64,000 bases of DNA from the NCBI GenBank assembly GCA_039720395.1, contig JBBPBK010000118.1:62001-126000 (forward strand). Direction: 5' to 3'. The number at the start of each line of letters is the position of its first letter. The first letter of the stretch is position 1. Source of the stretch: Liquidambar formosana (taxonomy: Eukaryota; Streptophyta; Magnoliopsida; Saxifragales; Altingiaceae). Made by a program: the position numbers and the translations under genes. Shown here in pieces: positions 11,591 through 21,976 of this stretch. A model generated the notes under the pieces. That model ran no database searches. It worked only from the letters and a program-made list of their open reading frames with translations, and was not told where the DNA came from.

Positions 11591-11961
11591 GAAAAGGAAA
11601 TGATACAGAAGAGAAGGACTAAAACTAGATGAATGATAAAAATGGCCCCACAATCTCATTTTGCTTGGTTGTGATTGGCTGATTGCACCACGTGGCCCAT
11701 GCCATGGTTCCATTGAAGTTTTTCACTTAGGCTCTATTTGGTTTGCGGATTTTATCAAGGAAAAAAATATATATATATATAAGGAATTGTACTTTTCTTT
11801 ATTTGGTTGCAATGGAAAATTGGAAGAAGAAGAAAAATTCAAATAATTTTTGCTTGATATGACTTTATCTTTTCCTTTTATTTTCTTTCCTCTTCATTTT
11901 TTTTTCCTTCCTTTTTTTTTTTCCTTGGTAGAATCCATGAACCAGATAGAGGGTTAGGTAA
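11591..11961. other. Gene-free interval
   Basis: AT-rich and pyrimidine-rich sequence; nothing recognised. Confidence 0.5.
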
Positions 11962-12178
11962 GACCAATTCACTCTTGACAAAGTTTCAAATTCACCACCA
12001 CTGAATCGCCCTTTTCTCTTAAATCTCAACACACTTGCATGCAGTGAGTGAAAGAGTTGCTTACTTAACCAAAAAAAAAAGAGTGAAAGAGTTGCTTCTA
12101 TAGAGGCAATTGAGTGAGCTCATAGCTGAGAGAGAGAGAGAGAGAGGAGAAAGAAAATTAACATGAAACGGACTTGGG
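11962..12178 (+). pseudogene. RALF-like remnant C: promoter, 5'UTR and ATG only
   Basis: The conserved TTCACCACCACTGAATC block, CACACTTGCATGCAGTGAGTG and GTGAAAGAGTTGC leader (partly duplicated) lead into a (GA)n stretch and AACATGAAA at 12163. After ATGAAA the homology stops abruptly. The sequence joins GCTAGTGGTGCACTTTGCC, which belongs to the upstream unit of other copies (see 18188). This is a recombination junction that removed the coding region. Confidence 0.65.
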
Positions 12179-12210
12179 GGCTAGTGGTGCACTTTGCCAC
12201 AAAAAAAAAA

Positions 12211-12348
12211 GGGTAATGCTACTTTGCCCCACAATTTGCCCTACTTAGTGTATTTAGGAAGATAAAGTTGTGGGACCCACTGATATAGTTAAACCCTAAA
12301 AATTGAAACCCTCATAAATACAATAAGTAGGGCAATGTAGCATTACCC
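12211..12348. mobile_element. MITE, GGGTAATGCTAC family, copy 1
   Basis: A 138-bp element with inverted ends GGGTAATGCTACTTTGCCC / GGGCAATGTAGCATTACCC in A-rich flanks. The paralogous sequence at 18195-18235 is uninterrupted. Confidence 0.75.
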
Positions 12349-12563
12349 TAAAAAATATGGGTGTTGAAAAAGTTCAGAACCCTACCAGAGTACCAGTCGT
12401 GTATATTTAATTTTAAAAGATAAAAAGAAAAAAAAATTTATGTTTAAAATACCATGATGTCAAAGCATATAACAAAAGCGTCACGTGACTACCTGATTCC
12501 ATAAGGTAGCTGGTTTAATTTGAATTAGGATATGATGGTGCACTTTGCCATATTAAAAACTAT

Positions 12564-12729
12564 GGGATAATGCTACTTTGCTCCACACTTTTGTCCTACA
12601 CTTTGCCTTACTAGTAAATTTGGGAGGATAAGGGTTGTAATCATATCAATGGGTCTCACAACCTTACCCTTCCAAATACACTGTAAGGCAAAATGTAGGA
12701 CAAAAGTGTGAGGCTACCTAGCATTACCC
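12564..12729. mobile_element. MITE, GGGTAATGCTAC family, copy 2
   Basis: A 166-bp element with ends GGGATAATGCTACTTTG / CTACCTAGCATTACCC and inner inverted repeats (TGTCCTACACTTTGCC). Flanks AAAAACTAT and AAAAATAT look like a slightly decayed target duplication. Related internal sequence recurs at 25120-25280 and 48395-48515. Confidence 0.7.
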
Positions 12730-12834
12730 AAAAATATGGGTGTCAAAATGTTAAGGAACCCATCACTCCATCAGTGGTGTACGTAAGTGTAATTCCCTTT
12801 ATCGCGCGAAAACTAATATACAAGTGATATTTTG

Positions 12835-13252
12835 TGGGGCCAGGCTATTGCCACCACATAAAATACTTTAAGCCCCCACTTAATTTATATTTTTTAAGTT
12901 TTATGAAAAATATAAAAAAATTTTACAAAAACTAATCACGTACATATATAGTCTACTAGAAAACATCACTCCGAATAATTTTGTAGGAGAATTTGTTTCC
13001 AAAATTTGTCATTTAAATACACTTTTTGGCCATTTTTCATGGAAAATGAAATAAAGATTGTAAATGGCCAAAAAGTCTGCTTAAACGATAGATTTTGGAA
13101 AAACTTCCTTCTACAAAGTTGTTCAGAATGATGTTTTCTAATGAACAATGCGACTAGTTTTTGTAAAAGCCTTTTATATTTTTCATAAAATCTTAAAAAG
13201 TGTAAACTAATTGGGGCTTAGATTACTTTATGTGGTGGCAATAGCCCTCTTC
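12835..13252. mobile_element. Foldback element, ~200-bp arms
   Basis: The two halves are inverted copies over almost their whole length. GGCTATTGCCACCACATAAA and the complement of TTTATGTGGTGGCAATAGCC are at the ends; TTTTGGCCATTT lies near the centre. Flanking TATTTTG repeats are at 12828-12834 and 13253-13259. Uninterrupted paralogous sites occur at 22088-22105 and 44175-44195. Confidence 0.85.
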
Positions 13253-13639
13253 TATTTTGCGTGGCTGGTGCTGCTGTACAACCTTTATTGAAAGGGAGCA
13301 AGAATACAAAAAATGGCAGTACGTGCTTTAGACTTTACAAGAAGGGATAGTAATTAGGGTAAATTACATTAAGACTCCCTTTAGAATCTGATTATTACAA
13401 ATAAACCCTTTTACGTTTTCAAAATAAACTACAAAGAGACCCCTCCCTCTAAATTCCGTCCATTAATCTATTAAATCATGTTCAAATTTTTTTAAAATAC
13501 CCTAACTACCCTTAGTGGATGATAACTTTCATGTTAAATGCATATAACTCACCAGTCCAATACGTTCATCTAGTACTTTTGAATTTTTTAATTATTATTG
13601 ATAAACAACTAAAAGATTTTATATATATATATATATATA

Positions 13640-15087
13640 TCTATATAAGAAAAATGCTAAAAAGTTAAAAAAATTCATCCAACTGATGTGGCAGCTATTA
13701 GATTTGCTCCTTAAAAACAATTATTTATTTAATTAAATTTTTAATTGATTTGCCAAGTTGCCTCCTCATTTGAGTAAGTAGATTTGGGCAAAAAAAAAAA
13801 AAAAAAAAAAAAAAAGGGCTATGTATACTCATATATAGAAATAAATGAAAAAAATTATTACAATGGGGATGCATGTATAGAGGTGGCAAATAAGGTGGCA
13901 AGTTGGAAAATCAATTTTTTTTTTTTTTTTTTTTTTTGCACATCAATTAAATAAATAATTGTTTCTAATGAGCAAATCGTACGGCTACCACATCAGTTAG
14001 AAAAAAAATTTAAGCCTTTTTGGCATTTTTCTTATATATCTATACTATAATTAAGAGTTTTTTTGCTGACCTCATCCTTTTGCTTATGTATTTGCTTATG
14101 TGTCTCTATAATAAACCTTCCCTCCAAAATCCATTCCTCTCCTCATCCTTGGCCCCACAAATGATGTCAACTACTTCCTCTATTTTTTCTTCCCTCCCCC
14201 AACCATACAACCTTCCAACTTCCTCTACTTTTTCCCTATCCCTTCCTTTCTGTTTGTTTGTTTTTGTTTTGTTTTGTTTTTTTTTTCAAACACAATGTTA
14301 ACATAACACCTTTTTTTTTCTTGGTTCTCTTCCCCTTCCCCGTACACCTTCCTTCTCTTTCTACCTTTCCGTTATCCCTTCTTTTATTTTTTTCTTTCCC
14401 CTTCCCCGCACACCTTCCCTCTCCCTCTTCCTTCCCTTTCTCTGTTCTCCTCTTCTCTCTCTTATTCTCCCCTCTCCCTCTTTCTTCCTTATGAACTAAT
14501 TTTTTAAATGAAATAAAATCTATAGGACATGAATAATATTAAAAAATAAATTATTTAGTATGGGTTTTATATTGCTTTTTGAAGGAAGATACTGACTAGA
14601 TAAGCAATGAGTAATCATGGGATCCGGTAAAGTCATTTTTGTGTTAGTTATCAAAATAAGTTCATAGCACTTTTGCCAGGACATGTAAAAGGAGAATTTT
14701 GAGTGCTTGGTTTGTTATAGATAAGCAATTGTTTTATCTAGTGGGTTTTCAAGCGTATTTGACAATATATTCAATTAAGAATTAAATATTTTTTCCAGTA
14801 GTTTCTTGATTCAATTTATACTCTTCTAGATTTTGTCTTCAATTAATTAGGTTATCTCAATTTTTTTTTTCCTTTTTTGGGGGAGCTATAAAGAAGTTAG
14901 GTATAGGTAACAACCCTTAACTGTCCAAGGCAACTAATGGGAAGATGGACACACACTACTTTATAAGTAGGGATGCAAGGAGTTGAACCATATATAAAAA
15001 CATGTTGGCATAAGCTCTGGATCACTAAATTATTTGTTATCTTCATATTCATTTGTGATTCTCGTACATCGCGCGGGTTCATACTAG
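13640..15087 (+). mobile_element. Non-autonomous Helitron nested in the MULE-like element
   Basis: The 5' end TCTAT|ACTATAATTAAGAG is split by a foldback insertion at 13645-14035. The 3' end has the Helitron pattern: a small hairpin (CGTACATCGCGCGGG) followed by TTCATACTAG at 15087, inserted between A and T. There are no Rep/helicase sequences. The interior is a pyrimidine-rich stretch (14100-14490), then AT-rich sequence without a gene. Confidence 0.65.
13645..14035. mobile_element. Foldback MITE nested in the Helitron
   Basis: Inverted ends ATAAGAAAAATGC / GCATTTTTCTTAT have about 95-bp arms containing CTGATGTGGCAGC and TTTAATTAA motifs, plus A- and T-runs near the centre. The 8-bp duplication ATATCTAT is at 13637-13644 and 14036-14043. 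Confidence 0.8.
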
Positions 15088-15401
15088 TATATATATATAT
15101 GTATATTATCTTTTAGTTGTTTATCAAATAATAAAAAAAATCGAATGTGCTTGATGAATGTGTTGGACTGATGAGTTATATGCATTTAACATGGAAATTG
15201 TCATCCATTAAGGGTAATTAGGGTATTTTGAAAAAAATTGAGAGTGATTTAACGGATTAATGGATAGAGGTTAGGGGAGGGATTTTTTGGTAGTTTATTT
15301 TGTAAAATAAAAGTTTTAATGTAATTATAGAAACGTGAAGAGGTGTATTTATAATTGTTACATTCTAGAGGGAGTCTTAATGTAATTTACCCTAGTAATT
15401 A

Positions 15402-15699
15402 ATAAGGGAAAGCACATGTGTTTCATGTCCAAATTGGTACTTGAGTCTGATTGTGAACTTGCCGCCAACCTCATTAGTCATTATGTCTGGGGGACCCATG
15501 CATGTGTTGAATTCCTAGCTAACCAATCACGATGTATCCTAGCTTCTCTGGACTCTTGTCTTCTCATCTCACATTGTTCCGTTGCCTGACATGTGAGGGC
15601 ATGCAGTCCTGCCAATTAATCGATGTCTAATATGAATTGATAATCTTTTATCTTTTCAAATGGGAAAAAATCAAATTAGACCAATCCAGTGTGGACAAG
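15402..15699 (+). other. RALF upstream unit (copy B)
   Basis: This carries the GTGAACTTGCCGCCAACCTC ... CTAACCAATCACG ... GATGTATCCT phrase. It is found upstream of, or near, several RALF copies (18645, 22260, 44335, 58115). No gene. Confidence 0.6.
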
Positions 15700-15808
15700 T
15701 TTCAAATTCACCACCATTGAATCCTTCCTTTTTATGACACACTCGCATGAAGTGCCTGAAAGAGTTGATCGATCAGTTAGCTAGCTGAGGGAGAAAGGAT
15801 AAGAAAAC
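15700..15808 (+). promoter_or_regulatory. RALF-B promoter and 5'UTR
   Basis: TTTCAAATTCACCACCATTG, TTTTTATGAC (TATA-like, 15728-15737), then the GCATGAAGTG and TGAAAGAGTTG leader. Confidence 0.6.
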
Positions 15809-15974
15809 ATGAAAAAGGAGTGTAAATAGTAATTCTTCTTTGGTTCTCCATGTGATGGCGATACTCCTCATTGCACATTGCAGAGCTAATACTTCAAAGA
15901 CGAACAATGACACCTGCCGACGCAACGGACCCATCCAAGAATGCGACGACTTAATTAGATGGATACCGAAATAA
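15809..15974 (+). pseudogene. RALF-like preproprotein B, frameshifted
   Basis: The ATG reads MKKECK then stop, because one base is missing compared with copy G. Past this break another frame carries the signal-peptide core VMAILLIAHCRA and the propeptide CRRNGPIQECDDL, and ends at a stop at 15972. The segment encoding LEFLVDTEIN is missing, as in copy A. No Cys-rich tail follows. Non-functional duplicate of A. Confidence 0.75.
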
Positions 15975-16669
15975 ATAAAAGGCTATATTGTCAAACACCT
16001 AACTATATATATTGTCCATTCAAATAAAAGTAAAGATATATAAAACGTACATCATGCATTATTAATCCTTGTAAAATTAAATAATTATCTATTCTACTAT
16101 AGTTAGATCTATTTCAATGGTGTTGATCAATTTATAATCCATCATTTGCATAGAAAATTATGTAACCTCATCTCTCTCTCTCTAATAGATATATGATCAA
16201 CCGTGCTGATTATATAATTCATGATTACTGTCAGGGACGAAGTTAAGAATTATCTCTAATGGGTGCAAGGACGGAGGAAGCTTGTTGAGGGGGTCGGGGT
16301 AGCTGCCTCCCCTGCTTTTGTTAAATAAAAATTTTATTACTTCAAACTTTTTTTATATTTTAGATTTGCCTCACCTAAATTTTGTTAACCCTTTTCATTT
16401 TTTATTCTCACCAGCCTCTTATTTTTTACTTTTTCCTCTTTATGAAAGTCTCAATTCTCACAATCTCTCATTTCACTAAGAGAGACATAATACTTTCTCC
16501 ATTGTCTCCCATTGAAATATGATTTATCAATAAATTATAAATTATTGTAATTCTTTTTACCTCAAAATCACAAAATAAAAGAAAGTTTTTTAACTAAAAC
16601 TACTTCAATTTTTGGAATGAAGATAAAGTACTAACAACCAACCAAAGTTCGCATCTCCTAAAAGAAAAT
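15975..16669. other. RALF-B 3' flank with empty MULE site
   Basis: Duplicate of 8715-9274 plus 11108-11200. At 16541-16565 it shows the uninterrupted site of the Pack-MULE. No gene. Confidence 0.7.
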
Positions 16670-17000
16670 TATGGCTCCATCCTTGGGGGCACCGTGATTT
16701 GGAGGGAATTAAAGAGTAAAACTAAACCACCTCCTGGCCAAAATTTAGGTTGATAATTTATCAAATCTATTTCCCAATGTCCAATGGTACATTTGAGCCC
16801 CAATCTCATACATTCCCAGTGGACATATGGCCATACATATAGCAGAACGACTGGCGTTTCATGAAATTGCATACCCACATTATATTATTTGTGTAGTAAC
16901 CAGAAGGACACATTCTTGTCAACACACATGTGAACGGTGAACCGATGACATAAGAGAAGTACATATATGGGAAAAGCAAAGAATACACGAGAAGGACTAA
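16670..17000 (-). other. RALF downstream block, copy 2
   Basis: Same block as 11200-11524, here 3' of the intact minus-strand RALF-D, so this is probably its native position. No gene. Confidence 0.6.
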
Positions 17001-17107
17001 AACCAGATGAATGATAAAAGTGGCGTTTCACTAGCCGCACTTTGAGCCTTTATTTACTTATCCAAAAAAAAAGAGCCTTTATTTATATAGATGCTACAAG
17101 TTTCTGC

Positions 17108-17443
17108 CTACGAGCAATCACGCCTATATGCACTGCCGCAATGACGATGAAGATTATCCATAGGGAGGCAATTGGCATACTTTCCATGACAATCTGCGAC
17201 AGCTGCTCCTTTCTTACCCGTCCCGCCAGTGACTGTCGAGGGTTTACCTGCTGCGAGTAGCCTTGCATTTATGTCAGCATCGAACAAGAGCTCCAAGTCT
17301 AAGTCGCATTCATGGATGGGGCCGTTGCATTGGCGGGTGTCATAGTTCATCAGTGAAGTATTAGCTCTACAATGTTGGATGAGGAGAAGTATAATCGCAA
17401 CGAGAGCTACAGAAAAACTATTCTTCATATGCACGGCTTTCAT
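17108..17443 (-). CDS. RALF-like secreted peptide D (intact)
   Basis: The 111-residue single-exon preproprotein is probably secreted to the apoplast. RALF peptides are ligands of CrRLK1L receptor kinases (FERONIA type) and raise apoplastic pH. Residues 1-28 form a signal peptide (ALVAIILLLIQHCRA). The propeptide start is CNGPIHEC, followed by LELLFDADINARLLAAG, which matches the RALF propeptide C-x-G-x-I-x-E-C and E-I-x-x-R-[IL]-L cleavage area. The tail CHGKYANCLPM...CGSAYRRDC has four Cys (x6, x9, x7), with Y.NCxP and PY.RxC-like features. The YISY receptor-binding motif of classical RALFs is absent. The ATG sits in the family context GGAAACATGAA. Upstream, the usual TATA region is replaced by (AT)n. 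Family assignment is inference from pattern; function is not proven. Confidence 0.72.
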   Translation of the reverse strand: MKAVHMKNSFSVALVAIILLLIQHCRANTSLMNYDTRQCNGPIHECDLDLELLFDADINARLLAAGKPSTVTGGTGKKGAAVADCHGKYANCLPMDNLHRHCGSAYRRDCS

Positions 17444-17497
17444 GTTTCCTTTCTCCTTTCTGACCTAACTCAATTTCCTCTTAGCAAACTCCTTCAC

Positions 17498-17537
<40 letters not shown>
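17444..17537 (-). promoter_or_regulatory. RALF-D 5'UTR abutting (AT)n tract
   Basis: The family leader GTGAGTGAAGGAGTTTGC...AAATTGAG is preserved on the minus strand up to 17501, where an (AT)n tract (17502-17537) replaces the conserved promoter. The tract could serve as a TATA source, or the gene may be silent. Confidence 0.55.
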
Positions 17538-17539
<2 letters not shown>

Positions 17540-18180
17540 ATATTCTATAATATCTTTAAAATTAAGTTTGTATCTTAGAAAGACTTTTGATTGATCATTA
17601 CACCTTTATTTTAAATTTTTAAATACTTATTTACCCCCATATTTAAACAATTAAGAATGTTTAACGTCAACTTCATGAATTCGATCTACACAGCCTTCAC
17701 TACTATACATGTCTCTTAGCCAACTTCTTATTCCTACCATTACTCCTAGTCATGGAAGAAATTTTGACCTATTGTGTTGAGTGTCCATTCTAATGATTTA
17801 AATCAACAAAAAATAACAAATAATTAAATTTCCATGTATATATGTACATATATGAGAATTTATTGATTTTCATATACCTTTTATTATTTAAATATTATTT
17901 ACATCCATATCTTGTATGTATATATATGCTTGAGTAAGACATGCCTTGTATATATATAGTAGTAACAAATAAAATAGTGTGAATGATAGTTTAATATATT
18001 TTGTAGTTGAGGAATCATATCTATTTATTTATTTTTCCTCATTTATTGTGTTTTTTAAAAGATAAAAAATGATTAAAAAAAAAAAAAAATCATGTCATGT
18101 CTCTAAAATACGATGATGACAAATTAAAGCATCCAACAAAAGTGCCACGAGCCTGCCCTGATTACTTCAAGGTAACCGGT
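17538..18180. other. AT-rich interval, Helitron-like remnant
   Basis: Contains a TCTATAATATC...AGACTTTTGATTGATCATTAC...CCCTTTATTTTAAATTTTTAAATACTTA-like stretch, similar to 59011-59110 whose 5' end resembles a Helitron. No gene. Confidence 0.4.
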
Positions 18181-18935
18181 TTCATCTGGATTAGGCGCTA
18201 GTGGTGCACTTTGCCAAACTAAAAAATATGGGTGTCAAAAATGTTCACGACCCCATCAGTCGTGTGAGTCTTATTTCCTTTATCATGGGAAAACTAATTG
18301 GGTAATGTTATTGGACCTCTCCTAACAATGTCTTAAAAGCTAGGAACTCCCATGGTATGATATGAAAATAAATTAGAACTAGTATTATTGGACCCCATTA
18401 TTGAACCTCTGTTTTTACACAATATCATGAAGGCTCTTATGGGACGATTAAGGGAGGCTCCAAAAACATTTCTGAAGATAAAGGGATATTTTGAGTGGCT
18501 TGTGATGAGTCGTGATGCTGTACAGCATCCAAGAATGGCAGTTACGTGCTTTAGAGGAAGTAATAGTCCAGCACATGTAGAATGGAAAAAGAATAGCTTG
18601 GGTCCAAAGTGTGTCCAAATTGCTAGCTAGCTCAGTCTGATTGTGAACTTGCCGCCAACCTCACTAAATCTGAGGGACCATCTTCATAGAAGGAAATGCA
18701 TGTGGCAGCTAACCAATCAGGATGTATCCTTCTCTGATCTTATCCTATTAGCACAACCTCAGGGAATGGAGAATCTAATTTGGAAATATCTTTTGGGTTT
18801 TTTTTGCCTGTTCTGGGGGCTATAGTTTTCTTTGTTCATTTTCTCTTTAATTTTTGTCATTTTAACTTCCAAAAAATGAAAAAGAGAAAGGAGGCAATAC
18901 GTGAATGAAAGCACATTGCAAGACTTATATATTGT
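18181..18935 (+). repeat. RALF upstream unit, copy 2 (no gene)
   Basis: Homologous to 21960-22560, 57490-58430, 43770-44470 and the disrupted 12160-15700. It lacks the MITEs and retroposons found in the others and so documents their empty sites (18195-18235; 18558-18580). Confidence 0.7.
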
Positions 18936-19023
18936 TAATTATAGAGCATCTCATACGAGCCGTTAAAGGAATAGTGTAGGCTAAAACCTCTGCGGGAGTA
19001 AGACCTAAGATACCTCTAATAGT

Positions 19024-19066
<43 letters not shown>

Positions 19067-20463
19067 AGAAGAGGTTTGGGCTCACCAACTGTTATTAACT
19101 TTGGGCTTATTTGAACAAGTTTCTACCTTTTCTTTTTTTTTTTTAGTACAAAATATTTTGAAAATTACTTTTAAAAGTTGCAATAGCAAGAAATTCTTCC
19201 TATCTCAATTTTTAAAAAATAACTATTGAAAATTTTCACTATAAATTTTTTTGCATTTTTTTACTTTTAAAAACAAAAAACCTGAAGTAGACGTTTATCT
19301 AAACGAGCTCTTAAATCATCACAATTCATGGATTAGATGTCTTTACCCTGTTACCTAACTAAGACGACAAATGTCTCGAATTATCCTCTGCCATTCATTA
19401 TGCATATGCCTATTTTAAAAAAATAAATAAAAAATAAAAGAGCTTAAGTATTAAAGAGAAGTCTAACATCCCAACTATGTTGGTAACCCTCACTATCATG
19501 TGTATATGCCTAATTAAGCTGCTCTTTATCTTAAAATTCATTTTCTCTTTTTATTTTTATTCTCTCCTTATTTTTCTCCAAAGATTCTTCCTAATTTCTC
19601 TCCCATAGTAATTCTCCCATAACCGTGCCCTCCTTCTTTTGGTTATTTTTCTCCCAAAATTCTCTCCCTATTTTTCTCTCAAGATTGTCTCCTTGTGTTT
19701 TTTTTACCATAACCATACCATCCTTATTTTTCAAAATAGCATGTAAGTAGTGCCAATAAATAAATAAATAAATAAATACATGGAAAGAACGTGACAGGAA
19801 AATTTCATAACTTTCAATTTTTGTAAAATTTTAAATATTAATGATTTACCACATCCAAATACAATATAAGATGTATTTGATCAACTGTTGGTTTCAGTTT
19901 TGATTGTTTTGAAGTATTTTGAGTTTGAATCATATTAGGTTTTATGTCACTGTTTTATTTTATGGATGACTTGTTGATATGTATTTGCATATGTAACTAA
20001 TTTACAAGTGACTGTTATGTTCAAACAATTTCTTTATAGGTACCTGTCTTTCTGGATGAAGGTTGGAATTACATTTTTGTAGATAATGTAACAGTTACAT
20101 GAGTCTAAACTAGTTACAGACTAAACTTTGCATTTTATGTTATTAAACCAATTTTTGTGGATGAAGCAGTACGTAAATTTTGGAGGAAAATGTGGGAAAT
20201 GTTGTTGATAGACATTGAAATGGAAATTCCATTATCAAGGGCATAAATCAAAGAGGAACAATTAAAACAAAATATCTCTAACAGAACATAAGTTTTAATT
20301 AATCACTTTATTACTTACCAAAACAATCACGTGGGCAAAAATAGGATTAAGGAAAGAGATAGATCCAACTGAAAATGAAATGTTAACATTTAAACCTGTT
20401 TTTTCGACTTGGGGCTATGTAAGAAATTTGAGAGAACTTTACGTCCACGATTCCTTGCAATTG
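18300..20463. repeat. Segmental duplication unit 1, left copy
   Basis: Collinear with 57490-61050 from TATTGGACCTCTCCTA through ACGTCCA.GATTC. Part of it (22560-22950) is also repeated. Contains pyrimidine-rich stretches (19540-19740) and no gene. The homology ends exactly where the RALF-E fragment begins. Confidence 0.75.
18936..19066. mobile_element. Small A-tailed insertion
   Basis: Relative to the paralogs at 22555 and 58440, an extra ~120 bp is present. It starts AGAGCATCTCATACGAGCC and ends in about 40 A residues (19028-19064). It may be a hAT-like MITE fragment or short retroposon; no clear target duplication. Confidence 0.4.
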
Positions 20464-20465
20464 GA

Positions 20466-20640
20466 AAAACCAGCAGTGGGAACTTGTGGTGGTAATAAGC
20501 CATATCTAAAATGCCTCCCTCCAAGAAATCAATGTCCTGACCCACTCTACCGTAATTGCCCACACACGAGTCCCACCGCCCATCTCCAAGTGGCAAAAAC
20601 TTGTAGCATATACCAACGTTCAGGGTGCACCGGGTAAAAA
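20466..20640 (+). pseudogene. RALF-like C-terminal fragment E
   Basis: The frame encodes CGGNKPYLKCLPPRNQC followed by PDPLYRNC, i.e. the four-Cys tail of this RALF-like family (x8, x6, x7). The signal peptide and propeptide are missing. The sequence upstream of 20464 belongs to a duplicated gene-free unit. The stop codon of the other copies is changed, so the frame reads into former 3'UTR (CATCTCCAAGTGGCAAAAAC...) until 20637. A 5'-deleted relic. Confidence 0.7.
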
Positions 20641-20895
20641 CGCCACTTTTATCTTTCGTCTAATCTTGTAAGTCTTTGGTCCCTATTCTAGCTCTTGCTT
20701 GTGTCTCGTTATTTCCCTTTCCTATCCATTTATCCTCTTTTTTTTTTTTCCTTTTTTTTGGCCCTATTCTAGCTCTTGCAATGGTTCATCTTTACTCTTC
20801 AATTCCCTCCAAAATCCGGGTACTGAGTACAACACTAATTATTTAATTTTATTTCAAGCCCCCTTTTTTTTTCTTTTTTGTGATAATTCATCTAA
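20641..20895. other. RALF-E 3' flank
   Basis: AACGCCACTTTTATC.TTCGTCTAAT matches the inverse of the flank 3' of RALF-D (16985-17030). No gene. Confidence 0.5.
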
Positions 20896-21280
20896 AGAGA
20901 AAATACTGTTTCACTCCCTCAACTTTCAGTCACAAACACTTTGCACCCCTTTAGTTTGCTTTCAAACACTAAATGTGGCCCTCTTATGTTTAAAAAATGT
21001 ATATAAGCCTTCCAAAGTTGGTAGAAACGGCGATTTTATAAATGTTTTATTGGCCATATGTTGGTGAAATACCCTATTAGTAGGACATTTTCATCTAAAA
21101 AACTTGTTATTAGCGGGTCATATGCAACAATTTTTCATCAAAAAAATAAACAAATGAGTGACAGAATGGTGTAAAGTGTCATTTTTTAGAATATGAGAAG
21201 GTCAAAGTGTTTGAAAACAAATTTAAAGGGTGCAAAGTATTTGTGATTGAGAGTTGAGGGAGTAAAATTGTACTTTCCCC
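20896..21280. mobile_element. MULE-type MITE, 385 bp, perfect 9-bp TSD
   Basis: Inverted ends of about 70 bp: ACTCCCTCAACTTTCAGTCA near the left, its complement near 21245-21265. Flanked by the identical 9-mer TTCATCTAA (20887-20895 and 21281-21289). No coding capacity. Confidence 0.85.
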
Positions 21281-21289
21281 TTCATCTAA

Positions 21290-21819
21290 TTGTAATAAAA
21301 GGAATATTCAAGGCACCAAAATAGCAGCCATGTGTATATAATATATTGTTCTGCCAAAAAGGTAGAGTAAGGTATAAGCCCAAAAAGAAAAAAAAAAATA
21401 TACCTGCCCTGTCAATATAATATATGTATTTTGCGAATTCAATTGTTAAATTAGATAATCTTCTTATGCAGATGATTTGTACAAAAAATAAAGTTAATCC
21501 AAAATTGATTGCTATTCAATCCAAAACTTGTATTTTTCTAATCGATAACAACTGCTTATTTATAAACATTTTTTATTATCTTTCAATCTAATTTTAGTCC
21601 TTCTCATGTGTACGTGTTACTTCCTCTGCTGTACTTTCTTTGTTTATTTATTTTTTTCTCTTCTAGCTTTTTCATGCTCTATCCTTATCTTAATTATGTG
21701 GAACAGTTCTCATGTGTGTAACAAGTTGAAGAGTCATCCTCTTTTTCTTTTTTCGTTTTTTTATGTTTTTGGTAAACTGGATATTATTAAAAAAAAAAAA
21801 AAAAAAACCTCATAACCTA
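21290..21819. other. Gene-free AT-rich interval
   Basis: Poly-A (21789-21806) and pyrimidine stretches; nothing recognised. Confidence 0.5.
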
Positions 21820-21976
21820 GGGTGAAAGTGATTTAACGGATTAATGGACTGAGGTTAGGAGAGGGGTCTTTTTGTAGTTTATTTTGTAAAATATGGAGTT
21901 TTTATGTAATTTCAGAAATATGAGGAGGTATATCTATAATTATCAAATTGTAGAGGAAGTCTTAACGTATTTTACC
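21820..21976. mobile_element. Single arm of the long-TIR MULE-like family
   Basis: GATTTAACGGATTAATGG...GTAGTTTATTTTGTAAAAT...GTCTTAACGTATTTTACC matches the right arm of the element at 13357-15392. The other arm is absent. It abuts AAAAAATATGGGTGTC, the same A-rich site hit by other elements. Confidence 0.65.

Larger units (their letters stand above)
13357..15392. mobile_element. Long-TIR MULE-like element with perfect 9-bp TSD
   Basis: Ends GGGTAAATTACATTAAGACT and the inverted right end match over roughly 270 bp (13357-13635 with 15088-15392). The perfect 9-bp duplication TAGTAATTA flanks it (13348-13356 and 15393-15401). A paralogous empty site is at 44281-44296. The interior is filled by a Helitron that itself holds a foldback element; no transposase is visible. 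Confidence 0.88.

Noticed and set aside
11364..11713. Open frames rich in CVCVCV
   Set aside because: Translation of the (AC)n microsatellite on the opposite strand.
20699..21067. 122-codon frame with hydrophobic Phe-rich start
   Set aside because: It runs from RALF-E 3' flank into the left TIR of a MITE with a 9-bp duplication, so it cannot be one gene.
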